Translations under genes and position numbers: made by a program
In this document: one piece after another, positions 47,840 through 57,257 of the stretch
How the letters are laid out: the number at the start of each line of letters is the position of its first letter
Numbering within the stretch: position 1 is the first letter of the stretch
From: CAWBRT01 sp963696525
GTDB lineage: Bacteria; Acidobacteriota; Terriglobia; Terriglobales; Acidobacteriaceae
Assembly: GCA_963696525.1 (NCBI GenBank)
Contig: CAVOKO010000012.1
Location: 992,001 to 1,056,000, forward strand
DNA: 64,000 nucleotides
Direction: 5' to 3'
Notes under the pieces: generated by a model
Told to the model about the DNA's origin: nothing
The model's database searches: none
What the model saw: only the letters and a program-made list of their open reading frames with translations

Positions 47840-48250
47840 ATGCCGGATCACAATTTGGTGAGAATGGAACGCTTGTTTGCCGCGCTCGCAGACCGCACTC
47901 GCCTGCGTCTGTTGAATCTCATGGCGGAGCAGGAGGTCTGCGTGTGTTACTTCGTAGAGATTCTGGAGTCGCCGCAACCGACGATTTCCCGGCATCTTGC
48001 ATACTTGCGCCGCACTGGTCTGGTATCTGCCCGGCGGCAAGGCAAGTGGATGCACTACCGCCTGGCGGCCCCAGATAATTCCCTTACCGGTCAAGTTCTG
48101 AAAGACACATTGCGCTGGCTTTCAGGAGACAAACAAATGCGGAAGGACCGCGCGCGCCTGAATGGCGCTATTTGCGCTCCCAAGAAGTTTGTGCGCTTGG
48201 TGGGTGCACCAATACCGACCTCAACCGGAGAGATTGAGATCCTGACATGA
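47840..48250 (+). CDS. arsR: ArsR-family metalloregulatory repressor
   Basis: 136 residues. The winged-helix domain spans about 8-95 with 'LFAALADRTRLRLLNLM', recognition helix 'PQPTISRHLAYLRRTGLV' and wing 'ARRQGKWMHYRL'. CVC at C34-C36, at the start of helix alpha-3, matches the As(III)/Sb(III) sensing site of E. coli ArsR. An extended C-terminal tail carries one more Cys. It binds DNA without metal and releases when arsenite binds. ATG 47840 is preceded by GGGGAG; a TTG 15 bases earlier is in frame. Its TGA overlaps the acr3 ATG. Confidence 0.93.
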   Translation: MPDHNLVRMERLFAALADRTRLRLLNLMAEQEVCVCYFVEILESPQPTISRHLAYLRRTGLVSARRQGKWMHYRLAAPDNSLTGQVLKDTLRWLSGDKQMRKDRARLNGAICAPKKFVRLVGAPIPTSTGEIEILT

Positions 48251-49347
48251 ACAACACAGCCCGCCGTCTCGGATTTCTCGACCGTTATCTGACCGCCTGG
48301 ATCTTCGCGGCCATGGTGGCGGGTGTTGCCGCTGGCTGGCTTCTGCCGGGAATCGTGCCATTCCTAAACAAGTTCAGCGTGGGCACAACATCGATTCCGA
48401 TTGCCGCCGGTCTGATCGTAATGATGTACCCGCCGTTTACAAAGGTCCGCTACGAGGAACTCGGCGAGGTCTTCCGCAACAAGCGCGTGCTGCTGCTTTC
48501 CCTGGTGCAGAACTGGATCGTAGGCCCCATCCTCATGTTCGTGCTCGCCGTCGTTTTTCTGCGCGGATACCCCGAATACATGGCGGGACTGATCATGATC
48601 GGTCTGGCCCGGTGTATTGCCATGGTCATCGTGTGGAATGAACTCGCCAAGGGCGACACCGAGTATGCCGCCGGGCTGGTGGCGTTCAACTCGTTGTTTC
48701 AGGTGTTCTTGTATTCCGTGTATGCATGGCTGTTCATCACGGTTCTGCCGGCCAAACTCGGTCTGCATAGCGCAGTCGTGAACGTGTCGATTGGCGAGAT
48801 CGCGAAGAGCGTCTTCATTTACCTGGGCATCCCGTTCCTGGCGGGTTTTCTGACCCGCACGGCGCTGGTCCGTGCTCAGGGCCGTGAATGGTACGACCAC
48901 AACTTCGTTCCACGCGTCAGCCCGCTGACGCTGGTAGCGCTGCTGTTCACGATCGTTGTCATGTTCTCGCTCAAGGGCGAATACATTGTTCGATTGCCGT
49001 TCGACGTCATTCGTATCGCGGTTCCGCTGTTGATCTACTTCGTAGCGATGTTCCTGGTTTCCTTCTATATGGGGAAGAAGCTCGGTGCGGACTATTCGAA
49101 GACGGCGACGCTCTCATTCACGGCAGCCTCAAACAATTTTGAGTTGGCGATCGCGGTTGCCGTATCGGTTTTTGGCATCAATTCGGGCGCAGCGTTCGCA
49201 GCCGTAATCGGTCCGCTGGTGGAAGTGCCGGTCATGATCGCACTCGTCAATGTCGCACTCTACTTCCAGCGGCGGTACTTCGGCGAGGCACTGACCGGAG
49301 AGCCGGTGGTGGCGATCTGCGATCCCTACGGAAAGAAGGCGCAATGA
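48247..49347 (+). CDS. acr3: Acr3-type arsenite efflux permease
   Basis: 366 residues with 10 membrane helices. The family signature is IGLARCIAMVIVWNELAKGD with the essential Cys at 123 in helix 4; 'SNNFELAIAVAVSVFG' marks helix 9. It expels As(OH)3 driven by the proton gradient. Coupled to arsR (ATGA overlap) and arsC (ATGA overlap), it forms a compact resistance operon. ArsB is a different family and is excluded by these motifs. Confidence 0.95.
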   Translation: MNNTARRLGFLDRYLTAWIFAAMVAGVAAGWLLPGIVPFLNKFSVGTTSIPIAAGLIVMMYPPFTKVRYEELGEVFRNKRVLLLSLVQNWIVGPILMFVLAVVFLRGYPEYMAGLIMIGLARCIAMVIVWNELAKGDTEYAAGLVAFNSLFQVFLYSVYAWLFITVLPAKLGLHSAVVNVSIGEIAKSVFIYLGIPFLAGFLTRTALVRAQGREWYDHNFVPRVSPLTLVALLFTIVVMFSLKGEYIVRLPFDVIRIAVPLLIYFVAMFLVSFYMGKKLGADYSKTATLSFTAASNNFELAIAVAVSVFGINSGAAFAAVIGPLVEVPVMIALVNVALYFQRRYFGEALTGEPVVAICDPYGKKAQ

Positions 49348-49754
49348 GCAAGCAGCGGGTTCTAATTCTGTGTACGGGTAACTCTGCACGGAGCCAGATG
49401 GCCGAAGGACTGCTGCGCAACATAGCCGGAGAGCGGTTTGAGGTTTTCAGTGCCGGCACTTGTCCAGTGGGGCTAAACCCGCGCGCCGTTGAAGCGATGA
49501 GCGAAATTGGAATTGACATTTCCGGCCAGCGCTCTAAGTCGGTCGACGAGTTCGTGGACCAACAGTTCGATTACATCATCACCGTCTGCGACAACGCCAA
49601 AGAGTCCTGCCCGATCTTTCCAGGAAAAGGACAGCGAATTCATCACAGCTTCGAGGATCCCGCGTCCGCTCCGCCTGATGAGCAACTGACCTGCTTTCGT
49701 AAGGTACGGGAACAGCTTGCTCGGTGGCTCTCGGAATTTGTGCGCAATGGGTGA
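49344..49754 (+). CDS. arsC: arsenate reductase, thioredoxin-coupled
   Basis: 136 residues. The low-molecular-weight phosphatase loop CTGNSARS begins at C10, and the redox pair C82 (VCDNAKESC) and C89 are at the same positions as in Staphylococcus aureus ArsC. It reduces arsenate to arsenite using thioredoxin, supplying the substrate of Acr3. It is the last gene of the arsR-acr3-arsC operon. Confidence 0.95.
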   Translation: MSKQRVLILCTGNSARSQMAEGLLRNIAGERFEVFSAGTCPVGLNPRAVEAMSEIGIDISGQRSKSVDEFVDQQFDYIITVCDNAKESCPIFPGKGQRIHHSFEDPASAPPDEQLTCFRKVREQLARWLSEFVRNG

Positions 49755-50071
49755 CAATGGTTCCGGCCGGCCCAACTGCCAACCGCGGCGAGACTCCAGA
49801 AACGCGATATAGATACACTCCTGACTTGCTGCCAACGAATTCAAATTGCCCGCGAATACTGTTGCCCAGGTGACTACTGCGAGCCGCCCAAGCGCCGCTG
49901 ATTTCGGGGGTTGCCGCCGTGCTGGTTAGCGGTGGTTGTTTATAGCCTCCTTCCTGCCCTTTTCAGGGTCCCCACAGACGACAACATCCGCAGTTACCTT
50001 GGTTACCTTGCGTGCCCGTAATGGTTGAGAGAACCTATTTGGGAATTAAGTCAGGTTTTAAGGAAGAACGA
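49755..50071. other. intergenic region, no gene seen
   Basis: 317 bases between arsC and the chemotaxis region. Two TTACCTTG copies lie near 49993-50009. A promoter for the following unit is expected but no convincing -35/-10 pair was found. Confidence 0.35.
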
Positions 50072-50311
50072 ATGAGCACTACGAAAGCCATAACGGATCC
50101 GTCGGAAATGGAGTTTTTGACCGAAGCGCCGGCATTGCAGGAACGTCCTGCGCCGGCAGTCGCCAAACCCGGAATTGCGGCGCTGTTGATGAAGTGGATC
50201 GGTTACGAATGTCAGGTGCGGGAGGAGACGACAACGCTACCGACCACGAACGATGATGTCGAAGAGCAGTGGGAGAAATGGGTGCACGGTTGCGGTCGAG
50301 GAGTGCGGTGA
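50072..50311 (+). CDS. small acidic protein of unknown function preceding the chemotaxis genes
   Basis: 79 residues, no signal peptide. An amphipathic helix 'IAALLMKWIGYECQVREE' (about 35-52) and an acidic C-terminal helix are seen. AGGAAG lies six bases before the ATG, and an earlier in-frame start exists at 50012. I do not recognise it; its place 290 bases before cheY suggests a possible signalling role, but it could be independent. Confidence 0.45.
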   Translation: MSTTKAITDPSEMEFLTEAPALQERPAPAVAKPGIAALLMKWIGYECQVREETTTLPTTNDDVEEQWEKWVHGCGRGVR

Positions 50312-50603
50312 AGATCTCGCCTCAAGAGGATTGCCGCTGTTCCCGGCCCCCGCGGTGCATACCTCAGCACAAAGGCGTCATTCCACCGAGTAGGTGAAGT
50401 CCGTGTAATCGGCTCCCCTTTGGCGATAACGCCGGGCACTACTTCGGCCAGCTCCAAGGGCAAGATACGGCAGACGCGGCGCCGGCGAACACCGGCGCGG
50501 CGCCCCCGTGAAGTCGGTCAAGACAACTGGATCGGAGGGCTTTTTTGAAACGCTGCACGCCGATACGGCTGGTATTGCAGGAAGCTTCCTCCGCTAAGGA
50601 GAA
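50312..50603. other. intergenic region before cheY
   Basis: 292 bases with no visible gene. It presumably contains the promoter for the chemotaxis operon. A GC-rich GCGGCGCCGGCGAACACCGG stretch near 50477-50496 can form a hairpin but has no U-run. Confidence 0.35.
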
Positions 50604-50984
50604 ATGCAAGACATGAGTAAGAAGATTCTACTGGTGGATGACTCGAAGATGGTACTGATGATGGAAGAGATGATCCTGGGCACGAAACAGAACTATACGC
50701 TGATCAGTGCAAAGGATGGCCATGAAGCAGTCGAGAAGGCGGTTGCCGAGTCGCCCGATCTGGTGCTCATGGATGTGGTCATGCCCAGGATGAATGGCTT
50801 TCAAGCTTGTAAGCGACTTCGGGACAACAAAGCCACCTGCGGCATTCCTGTCATCCTGGTGACCACCAAAGGACAGGAAGAGGATGTGGAAGCGGGCTTT
50901 GAGCACGGCTGTAGCGACTACCTGACGAAACCTATTCACGAGCACGAGCTCATCAACATGGTGGAAGCGTATCTGGGAGAGTAG
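50604..50984 (+). CDS. single-domain response regulator (CheY-like)
   Basis: 126 residues, one receiver domain. The acidic pocket VDDS (11-14), phospho-acceptor D57 in LVLMDVVMP, a Thr in LVTTKGQ and the Lys in YLTKPI are all in place. It is the first gene of the chemotaxis cluster, with AAGGAG before the ATG. It may feed CheA phosphoryl groups to a motor or to type IV pili; no flagellar or pilus gene is in the window. Confidence 0.9.
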   Translation: MQDMSKKILLVDDSKMVLMMEEMILGTKQNYTLISAKDGHEAVEKAVAESPDLVLMDVVMPRMNGFQACKRLRDNKATCGIPVILVTTKGQEEDVEAGFEHGCSDYLTKPIHEHELINMVEAYLGE

Positions 50985-50997
50985 CTGGTTGAAACAG

Positions 50998-51675
50998 ATG
51001 CCTCGCAAAAAACCAACTCGAGCCGATGGCCTGAAGGGACCGACACACAAACGAGGGGCGAAGACTCCGCGCGCTCAAGTGCCCCAGTACCCCGCAGACA
51101 CGGCGAGCGTCCCCGCGCACATTCGACAGTTACAGCAACTGGCGGGGCTACAGGACAACAATCGTAACCTAAGCGTGAACGCGGACAGCGCGTTTATCCG
51201 TGCATCGCGGCTGTTAGTGGCCCACTCGCAGATGAACTCGGCGAGCACCCGACAGGAAGCGATTGCAACGGTCACTGAAATTCTCGTCAACTTCATCGGG
51301 ACCGAGCGGTTTGCATGTCTTACATTTCGCAAGGATCGAAGACAACTTGAATGCCTCTTTTCGATGGGAATCGATGACGATCGGATCGCGGAGCTGGAAC
51401 TGGCCTCGGAAGAAACGGAGGCCCTGCTTGGTAGCGAAACACGGATGAGCATGAACGGCCTTGCCGGCTGCAACGGTTCAGAACCCGTCGCGGTCGTGCC
51501 GCTGAAATTGAAAGACGAACCCTTCGGGTTAATCGTTATTTTGGCTTTATTGCCGCAAAAGAATGGTCTGGAGCGCCGGGACTACGCACTGTGTGACTTG
51601 TTGAGCAAGCATGCTGCCGCTTGTATCTCGCGCAATGCCAATACAAATGGGGATGTGAGACGCGATGATTCCTAG
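50998..51675 (+). CDS. GAF-domain-like protein inside the chemotaxis cluster
   Basis: 225 residues. After a basic, disordered N-terminus (1-40), a GAF-like sensor domain spans about 60-215, with 'IATVTEILVNFIGTERFACLTFRKDRRQLECLF' broken over its first strands and 'VVPLKLKDEPFGLIVILALLPQ' in the core. No output domain follows. It overlaps cheD by 11 bases, so it belongs to the operon and may sense a small ligand for it. ATG was chosen over a TTG nine bases upstream. Confidence 0.65.
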   Translation: MPRKKPTRADGLKGPTHKRGAKTPRAQVPQYPADTASVPAHIRQLQQLAGLQDNNRNLSVNADSAFIRASRLLVAHSQMNSASTRQEAIATVTEILVNFIGTERFACLTFRKDRRQLECLFSMGIDDDRIAELELASEETEALLGSETRMSMNGLAGCNGSEPVAVVPLKLKDEPFGLIVILALLPQKNGLERRDYALCDLLSKHAAACISRNANTNGDVRRDDS

Positions 51676-52198
51676 AGATCAGCTCCATCGGTTTGTGCCA
51701 GCGGATCGCGCGCCGCAAATGGGCCCCGTTCCGAGCGAAGTCCGAGGAACGACGAAGGAGTTTCTCCACCCCGGCCAGACGTGCGTTTCGTCCGAACCGT
51801 GTACCGTGACGACCATTGTGGGCTCTTGCGTCGTGGTCTGTCTCTGGGACCCTATTCTACGGATTGGCGGTGTGACCCACTACATCCTCGCGCAGTGGGA
51901 TGGCACGGGGCAGCCGTCATCGCGATACGGCGACATCGCAATTGAGTTGCTGGTTAACAAAATGGCGGCGCTCGGCAGCTATCGGAACAAATTGCAAGCG
52001 CACGTATTCGGCGGGGCCTGCATGTTCGAGTCGCTGCGCGGGCGCAAACAGTCCCTGAGCGGGATGAATATTGAAATCGCCCTCAAATTGCTGGCGAAAT
52101 ACAACATCAAGATTGTGACGCAGCAGGTTGGAGGGCGGAAGGGCCGCAAGGTCGTCTATCAAACTTTCGACGGCAGCTTCACGGTGAAGGAGGTTTAG
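51665..52198 (+). CDS. cheD: chemoreceptor glutamine deamidase CheD
   Basis: 177 residues. The catalytic Cys55 lies in TIVGSCVVVCLWD and the catalytic His72 in GGVTHYIL; 'AHVFGGACMFES' and 'IGMNIEIALKLL'-like segments complete the family pattern. CheD deamidates glutamines on methyl-accepting proteins and can interact with CheC. It overlaps the GAF gene by 11 bases; cheA follows eight bases later. Confidence 0.92.
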   Translation: MIPRDQLHRFVPADRAPQMGPVPSEVRGTTKEFLHPGQTCVSSEPCTVTTIVGSCVVVCLWDPILRIGGVTHYILAQWDGTGQPSSRYGDIAIELLVNKMAALGSYRNKLQAHVFGGACMFESLRGRKQSLSGMNIEIALKLLAKYNIKIVTQQVGGRKGRKVVYQTFDGSFTVKEV

Positions 52199-52205
52199 CT
52201 TAGCC

Positions 52206-53864
52206 ATGCTGGTTGATCGCCAAGCCGTTCTACGAATCTTCCTGGCAGAGACAGAAGAGACACTCGGCCAGATGGAGGAGGCTTTGTTGCTCCTGGAGGA
52301 GCGGCCAGGCGACGACGAGATTCTCGGACAAATATTTCGCGTCGCGCACATGCTGAAAGGGAACGCGGCCGCTCTCGACTTCAAAGAAATTTCCAGCTTC
52401 GCACATTCAATCGAAGGGCTGCTGGCCTCGATCCGGGCCCGGGAGATCTCCATCGACAAGGAGATCATCAACCTGCTGCTGCAAGCTGTTGACGCGCTTC
52501 GCAGCATGGTTCCAGCGGCGGCGGCCGGTGAAGACAATTGTTCGCCTGCTCACCTTCAGCTGATAGAGCGTTTCCGGGAGTTTACGGGCGCGGCTGAAAC
52601 GGTACGCGGACGGTCGGCTGATGCGCCTCCGGCCAAAGAGCAGGCGCAAGCCACGCCATCCGGAGCCATTGAGCGCGCGACTGCGCGCACGCTGCGCATC
52701 AACGTGGAGAAGCTCAACCGCATGCTGAACCTGGCGGGCGAGATTGGAATTGTCCAGGGACGCATGCGGCAACTGATCGAGAATGGAGGCAGCCGCGGCA
52801 GCGACCAGGTTCTGGAGACACTGCGCGACGCCGACCGCCTCACCATGGAGTTGCAGGAGCAGGTGATGGACCTGCGCATGGTTCCGATCGGTCCGATGTT
52901 TCACCGCTACGCGCGTATGGTTCGCGACCTTGCGCAGAAACACGGAAAACTAGCAAGGCTGGTGGTCGAAGGCGAGGAAGCCGGAGTTGATACGGCTGTA
53001 ATCGAGCACATTCGCGATCCGCTCACGCACATGATCCGGAATGCAATCGACCATGGGATTGAGCTTCCCGAGGTGCGCCTCGCCGCCGGCAAGGATCCCG
53101 TCGGGAGTATATCGCTGCGGGCCTTTCGTGAAGCAGGCATCATCGTGATCCAGTTGGCCGACGATGGTGCCGGGCTGAACCGAGGCAAAATCGCACAGCG
53201 CGCGCGGGCCCTGAACGTGAGTGCCGACCCGGACAAGTTGTCGACGCAGGAACTGAACCGGCTGATCTTCGAACCGGGATTTTCCACCGCAGAGCAGGTT
53301 TCCGAGACCTCCGGAAGAGGCGTAGGAATGGACATCGTGCGCCGCAACATCGAAGCGCTTCATGGGCGGGTCGAGATCGAGAGCGAGGAAGGGCGTGGTG
53401 CCACGGTTACCATACGTCTTCCACTGACGCTTGCGATCATCGAGGGTTTCTCGGTTGGGGTTGACAAAGAGGTATACGTGCTGCCCCTCGATGCCATTCT
53501 GGAGTGCGTGGAGCTGCCGGCCAACGGTCTCGCGAGAAACGATGGGCAAGGGGTCATGACACTGCGCGGCGAGCCGCTGCCGTACATTCGATTGCGCCAT
53601 TTGTTTGGTCTTGAAAGCGGCAAACAGAGAGAGAACGTTGTGGTTGTCGGCTACCAAGGCGGACATGCCGGGATCGTCGTCGACACGCTTTACGGCGAGC
53701 ACCAAGCCGTGATCAAACCCTTGGGAAGTTTGTTTCAAGATTTACCTGGTATTTCGGGCTCTACGATTTTGGGAGATGGCCGCATCGCTTTGGTTCTGGA
53801 CGTACCGGGACTTTACCGAGCAGCCCTGATGGAAGAACCGTTGGGAACGGCGGCTTTGAACTAA
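52206..53864 (+). CDS. cheA: chemotaxis histidine kinase CheA
   Basis: 552 residues. An Hpt (P1) domain has its phosphorylated His48 in FRVAHMLKGNAAAL. There is little room for a P2 CheY-binding domain (about 110-165 is Ala/Pro-rich linker). P3 dimerisation follows ('RINVEKLNRMLNLAGEIGI'), then the P4 ATP-binding domain with N box 'THMIRNAIDHGIE', G1 'LADDGAGLNR' and G2 'GRGVGMDIVRRNIEALHG', and the P5 CheW-like domain (about 410-545). It phosphorylates CheY and CheB in response to the receptor. Lack of P2 is seen in some non-flagellar systems. Confidence 0.94.
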   Translation: MLVDRQAVLRIFLAETEETLGQMEEALLLLEERPGDDEILGQIFRVAHMLKGNAAALDFKEISSFAHSIEGLLASIRAREISIDKEIINLLLQAVDALRSMVPAAAAGEDNCSPAHLQLIERFREFTGAAETVRGRSADAPPAKEQAQATPSGAIERATARTLRINVEKLNRMLNLAGEIGIVQGRMRQLIENGGSRGSDQVLETLRDADRLTMELQEQVMDLRMVPIGPMFHRYARMVRDLAQKHGKLARLVVEGEEAGVDTAVIEHIRDPLTHMIRNAIDHGIELPEVRLAAGKDPVGSISLRAFREAGIIVIQLADDGAGLNRGKIAQRARALNVSADPDKLSTQELNRLIFEPGFSTAEQVSETSGRGVGMDIVRRNIEALHGRVEIESEEGRGATVTIRLPLTLAIIEGFSVGVDKEVYVLPLDAILECVELPANGLARNDGQGVMTLRGEPLPYIRLRHLFGLESGKQRENVVVVGYQGGHAGIVVDTLYGEHQAVIKPLGSLFQDLPGISGSTILGDGRIALVLDVPGLYRAALMEEPLGTAALN

Positions 53865-53876
53865 GAGGAGACGGTC

Positions 53877-55419
53877 GTGAAAAATTGGAGCATAGCGACA
53901 AAATTAGGGGTTGCGTTCGGCGTTCTGCTCGCAATTCTTATCGGTATGGTGTGGCTGAGTATTGACCGCATGGGCAAGATGCACGCCACCCTCGAGCGCA
54001 CAGTGAAAGACGATTTCCAGAAGCTGCGCCTGACCAATGATGGCGCTCGAATCACGCTTGAAAACGGGCGCGTTACCATGCAAATTTTCCTGGTCAAAGA
54101 CGGGCCATCCAAGCAAACGCTGCTCGCACTGAACGACCAGCTAGCGCCCAAAGGCCCCGAACTCCAGAAGAAACTGGGAGAGATCCTCACCACCAACCGG
54201 GAGAAGGACTTATTCGCCAAGGTGCTCGAGGGTCGCCAACCTTACGTTGACGCGCGTGCGGTGGCCAAGAAGCTCGAACGCGGAGGGGCAGCATGACGAG
54301 GCGATTTCGGTGGTGGACAATCAGGTGATGCCTCTGCTTAATAAGTACGTTCAAAGTTGGGACGCACTCTTTTCCTACGAGGAAGAAAGAATCCTCGCCG
54401 CTTCCAAGGAAAGCCTCGAACTGTTTAATTCCGCCCGTAACCTCACGGTCGGGCTGGCTCTGTTCTCGGTTGGGTTCTCCATAGTGTTTGCCGTGCTGAT
54501 CATTCGCGGCATCAGCAAGCCGGTGCTCGGGGTCGTCCGGCTGGCGGAGAGAATTGCCTCCGGTGATCTGCGCGACGAGGTGGAGGTGAACTCTCGGGAT
54601 GAATTCGGCAAATTGCAGGCGGCGATGAAGAAGATGTCAGGGAAGTTGTCGCAGGTGATCAGCGAAGTTGGAGTAGGAGCCGATTCGGTCTCCTCGGCGT
54701 CGGCACAGCTTGCGTCGTCTTCCCAGAGCCTGTCACAGGGAACCAGCGAACAGGCTGCGGCCCTCGAAGAGACCAGCGCCAGCCTGGAGGAGATGAGCGC
54801 ATCGATCAACCAGAACGCCGAGAACAGCCGTACGGTGGAGCAGATGGCGCTGACCGGCGCGAAGCAGGCGGTAGGCAGCGGTGATGCGGTCGTCAAACTG
54901 GTGGAAGCGATGAAGATCATCGCCGAGAAGATCACCATCATCGAAGAGATCGCTTACCAGACGAATCTGCTGTCGTTGAATGCGGCAATTGAGGCGGCAA
55001 GGGCCGGCGATCACGGCAAGGGCTTCGCGGTGGTGGCCTCGGAAGTCAGAAAACTGGCGGAGCGCAGCCGGGTCGCGGCGAAGGAAATTACCGGCATTGC
55101 CGACTCCAGTGTCACGGCGGCTGAAGATGCCGGTCGGATGCTTGCGGAGTTGGTGCCGTCGATCTCAAGACCGCCGAGATGGTGCAGGAAGTTGCCGCCG
55201 GCCTCGCACGAGCAGGCGTCGGGCGTGGCGCAGATCAACAAGGCGATGGGGCAAGTGGACGAGTTGACGCAACGTAATGCCTCCGCGTCGGAAGAGCTTT
55301 CCAGCACGGCGGAAGAGCTGTCGGCGCAAGCCGAATCCTTGCAGGAGCTGATTGCGTTCTTCCAGTTGCCGGGAGCAGTGGATCGGCCGGGGCAACGGGC
55401 CACGGCAAGTGGAGCATAA
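53877..55419 (+). CDS. methyl-accepting chemotaxis protein; frameshifted
   Basis: About 513 residues when read through the breaks. TM1 lies at about 9-27, followed by a four-helix-bundle periplasmic domain (with an extra base at about 54275-54290, before EGQHDEAISVV). TM2 is at about 195-215, then a HAMP domain and a signalling domain with the hairpin tip 'EEIAYQTNLLSLNAAIEAARAGDHGKGFAVVASEVR'-type sequence (given here in part). A second, compensating pair of shifts lies between about 55167 and 55200, where 'KTAEMVQEVAA' is found in another frame. Net length is 514 codons plus one base. It is the only full receptor in the cluster. Confidence 0.88.
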
Positions 55420-55620
55420 CGTGTATGGCGATGTGCCGCCGAAACTGGCGGCTCATAGCGCCGCGCCTCGTGTCGCGATGGTTTCTCGCCCCGGCGCTGG
55501 CAAGAGCTGCTGCGGCCGCTTCAGGTGCAGGTCAGGATTCCGGGTTTCAGCGCTTCTGAGCGAACCGAACGGAGCGCACCGGATCATTCGGCCGGGCACA
55601 TGCATGCATGGGAGGGCAAG

Positions 55621-56140
55621 ATGGAGGAAGTCAGGCAACTCGATAACGCGCAGCAGTATTTGACGTTTATCCTGGGGGGCGAGGAATACGCAATTGCGAT
55701 CCTGCGAGTGCGGGAGATCCTCGAATACAGCCACGTAACTCGTGTTCCGAGCATGCCGGACTGCATCTGCGGAGTGATCAATCTCCGCGGCAGTGTCTTG
55801 CCAGTCATAGACCTCGCGATCAAGTTCGGATTGCCGCCGACAAAGCCTACCAAGCAAACCTGCATCGTCGTTGTAGAGGTCGAGCTGGGACGGTGAGCAG
55901 ACGGTTCTGGGCGTATTGACCGACGCTGTCAATCAGGTGATTGAGCTTAGAGATGCGAATATCCAGCCGCCTCCTGCATTCGGAACGCGGGTACGACTGG
56001 AATTCTTGCGAGGACTGGGCGAGGTTGAAAATGGCTTTATTCTGGTGCTCGACATAGACCGGCTTCTGACCAGTGAGGAGTTGCTTACCGCATATCCGGC
56101 GCTGGCCATGGCCGACACGGAATCGGTCCCATCTGCTTAG
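55621..56140 (+). CDS. cheW: chemotaxis coupling protein CheW; one frameshift
   Basis: About 172 residues when read through one extra base at about 55885-55892 (after VEVELG, before EQTVLGVLTDAV). 'QYLTFILGGEEYAIAILRVREIL', split between its strands, 'VPSMPDCICGVINLRGSVLPVIDL' and 'ENGFILVLDIDRLL' are classical CheW segments. It links the receptor to CheA. GGGAGGGC precedes the ATG. The stop created by the shift would remove half of the protein. Confidence 0.9.
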
Positions 56141-56186
56141 CGCCGGGCAGCAGATGGCGAGAGCGGCAGTGGCAGTGGAAGGACAA

Positions 56187-56275
56187 AGATGGAGCCAGCG
56201 GACGAGTTGATAGAGCGCAGCGTCTCAGCGTTGGATGAGCTTTCGAGCGCGGCGGACAGCTGTCGGCGCCGGTGG
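56187..56275 (+). pseudogene. fragment of an MCP signalling-domain end
   Basis: This stretch aligns with the mcp segment at about 55247-55336 (GATGG...GTGGACGAGTTGA... GAAGAGCTTTCCAGC...GCGGAAGAGCTGTCGG) with roughly 20-25 percent substitutions and at least one base lost. It has no continuing frame and sits between cheW and cheR, the remnant of a second receptor gene or a duplicated mcp 3' end. Confidence 0.55.
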
Positions 56276-56312
56276 TTCTGACCGGGTCAAGGAGAGAAAC
56301 GCGGAAGTGAAG

Positions 56313-57257
56313 ATGCACACCAAGCCGGCGGCAATCGCTGGGATCCCCGAGGTATCGGACCGGGAATTCGCCTGTTTTCAAAGCTTAATCTATCGCGAAA
56401 CGGGTATTTACCTCTCGCCCGTCAAGCGTACCTTGCTGGCGGGCAGGCTCTGCAAGCGGTTGCGCACCCTTAATCTCGGGTGCTTCAGAGAATACTACGA
56501 ATTAGTCGAGAATGACCTGGCGGAAAAAGAGCAGATGATCAATTGCATCTGCACGAATGAGACGCACTTTTTTCGTGAAAAGCAGCATTTCGAGTTTCTC
56601 GAAAACAGGGTATTTCCCGGCTGGAAGGCCTTGGCAAGTGAAGGACGGCGTTCTCGTCGTATTCAGGTGTGGAGCGCGGGCTGCTCGACGGGCGAAGAAC
56701 CATATTCGCTGGCGATGTTCTTGCTGGATCACTTCGCAGCCGGAAACTGGGACATTGAGATTTTGGCGAGCGATATTTCGACTCGGGCGCTGGCTCGGGC
56801 CGAAAGCGGTACGTGGCCCATCAGCAAGTTGGTGGAGTTGCCCGAGCGTTATGTGACGAGGTACATGCTCCGGGGTACTGGGAAGTACGCGGGCATCATG
56901 AAAGCCGGACCGGAACTGCAATCGAGTATCAGATTTCAGCGTCTGAATCTCAATACCGATGTCTATCCACACGGGAGATTCGACCTTATCTTCTGCTGCA
57001 ACGTGCTTATTTATTTCAGTGCGGACTCGAAGAAGAGCGTGCTCGAGCGTATGGCGGGACATCTGGGACAGACCGGATACCTGATGCTCGGGCACGCTGA
57101 AACTTTGAATGGCATAACGGATCGTTTGCGCCCGGTCGCGCCGACCATATACACTTCCTACACGAACGCCGCGCAGAACAAAGCATTCAAGCCTCACGCT
57201 CTGGCTACTGCGCGCGCCGAACCGGCTTCCTTGCAGTGTCCAGAGCCGGCACAATGA
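56313..57257 (+). CDS. cheR: chemotaxis protein methyltransferase CheR
   Basis: 314 residues. The N-terminal helical domain carries 'IYRETGIYLSPVKRTLLAGRL'; 'TNETHFFREKQHFEFL' and the SAM-binding 'IQVWSAGCSTGEEPYSLAMFLLD', read in two parts, are diagnostic, as is 'FDLIFCCNVLIYFS'. It methylates glutamates on receptors using S-adenosylmethionine. The C-terminal 40 residues are extra and disordered. Its TGA overlaps the cheB ATG. Confidence 0.94.
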   Translation: MHTKPAAIAGIPEVSDREFACFQSLIYRETGIYLSPVKRTLLAGRLCKRLRTLNLGCFREYYELVENDLAEKEQMINCICTNETHFFREKQHFEFLENRVFPGWKALASEGRRSRRIQVWSAGCSTGEEPYSLAMFLLDHFAAGNWDIEILASDISTRALARAESGTWPISKLVELPERYVTRYMLRGTGKYAGIMKAGPELQSSIRFQRLNLNTDVYPHGRFDLIFCCNVLIYFSADSKKSVLERMAGHLGQTGYLMLGHAETLNGITDRLRPVAPTIYTSYTNAAQNKAFKPHALATARAEPASLQCPEPAQ

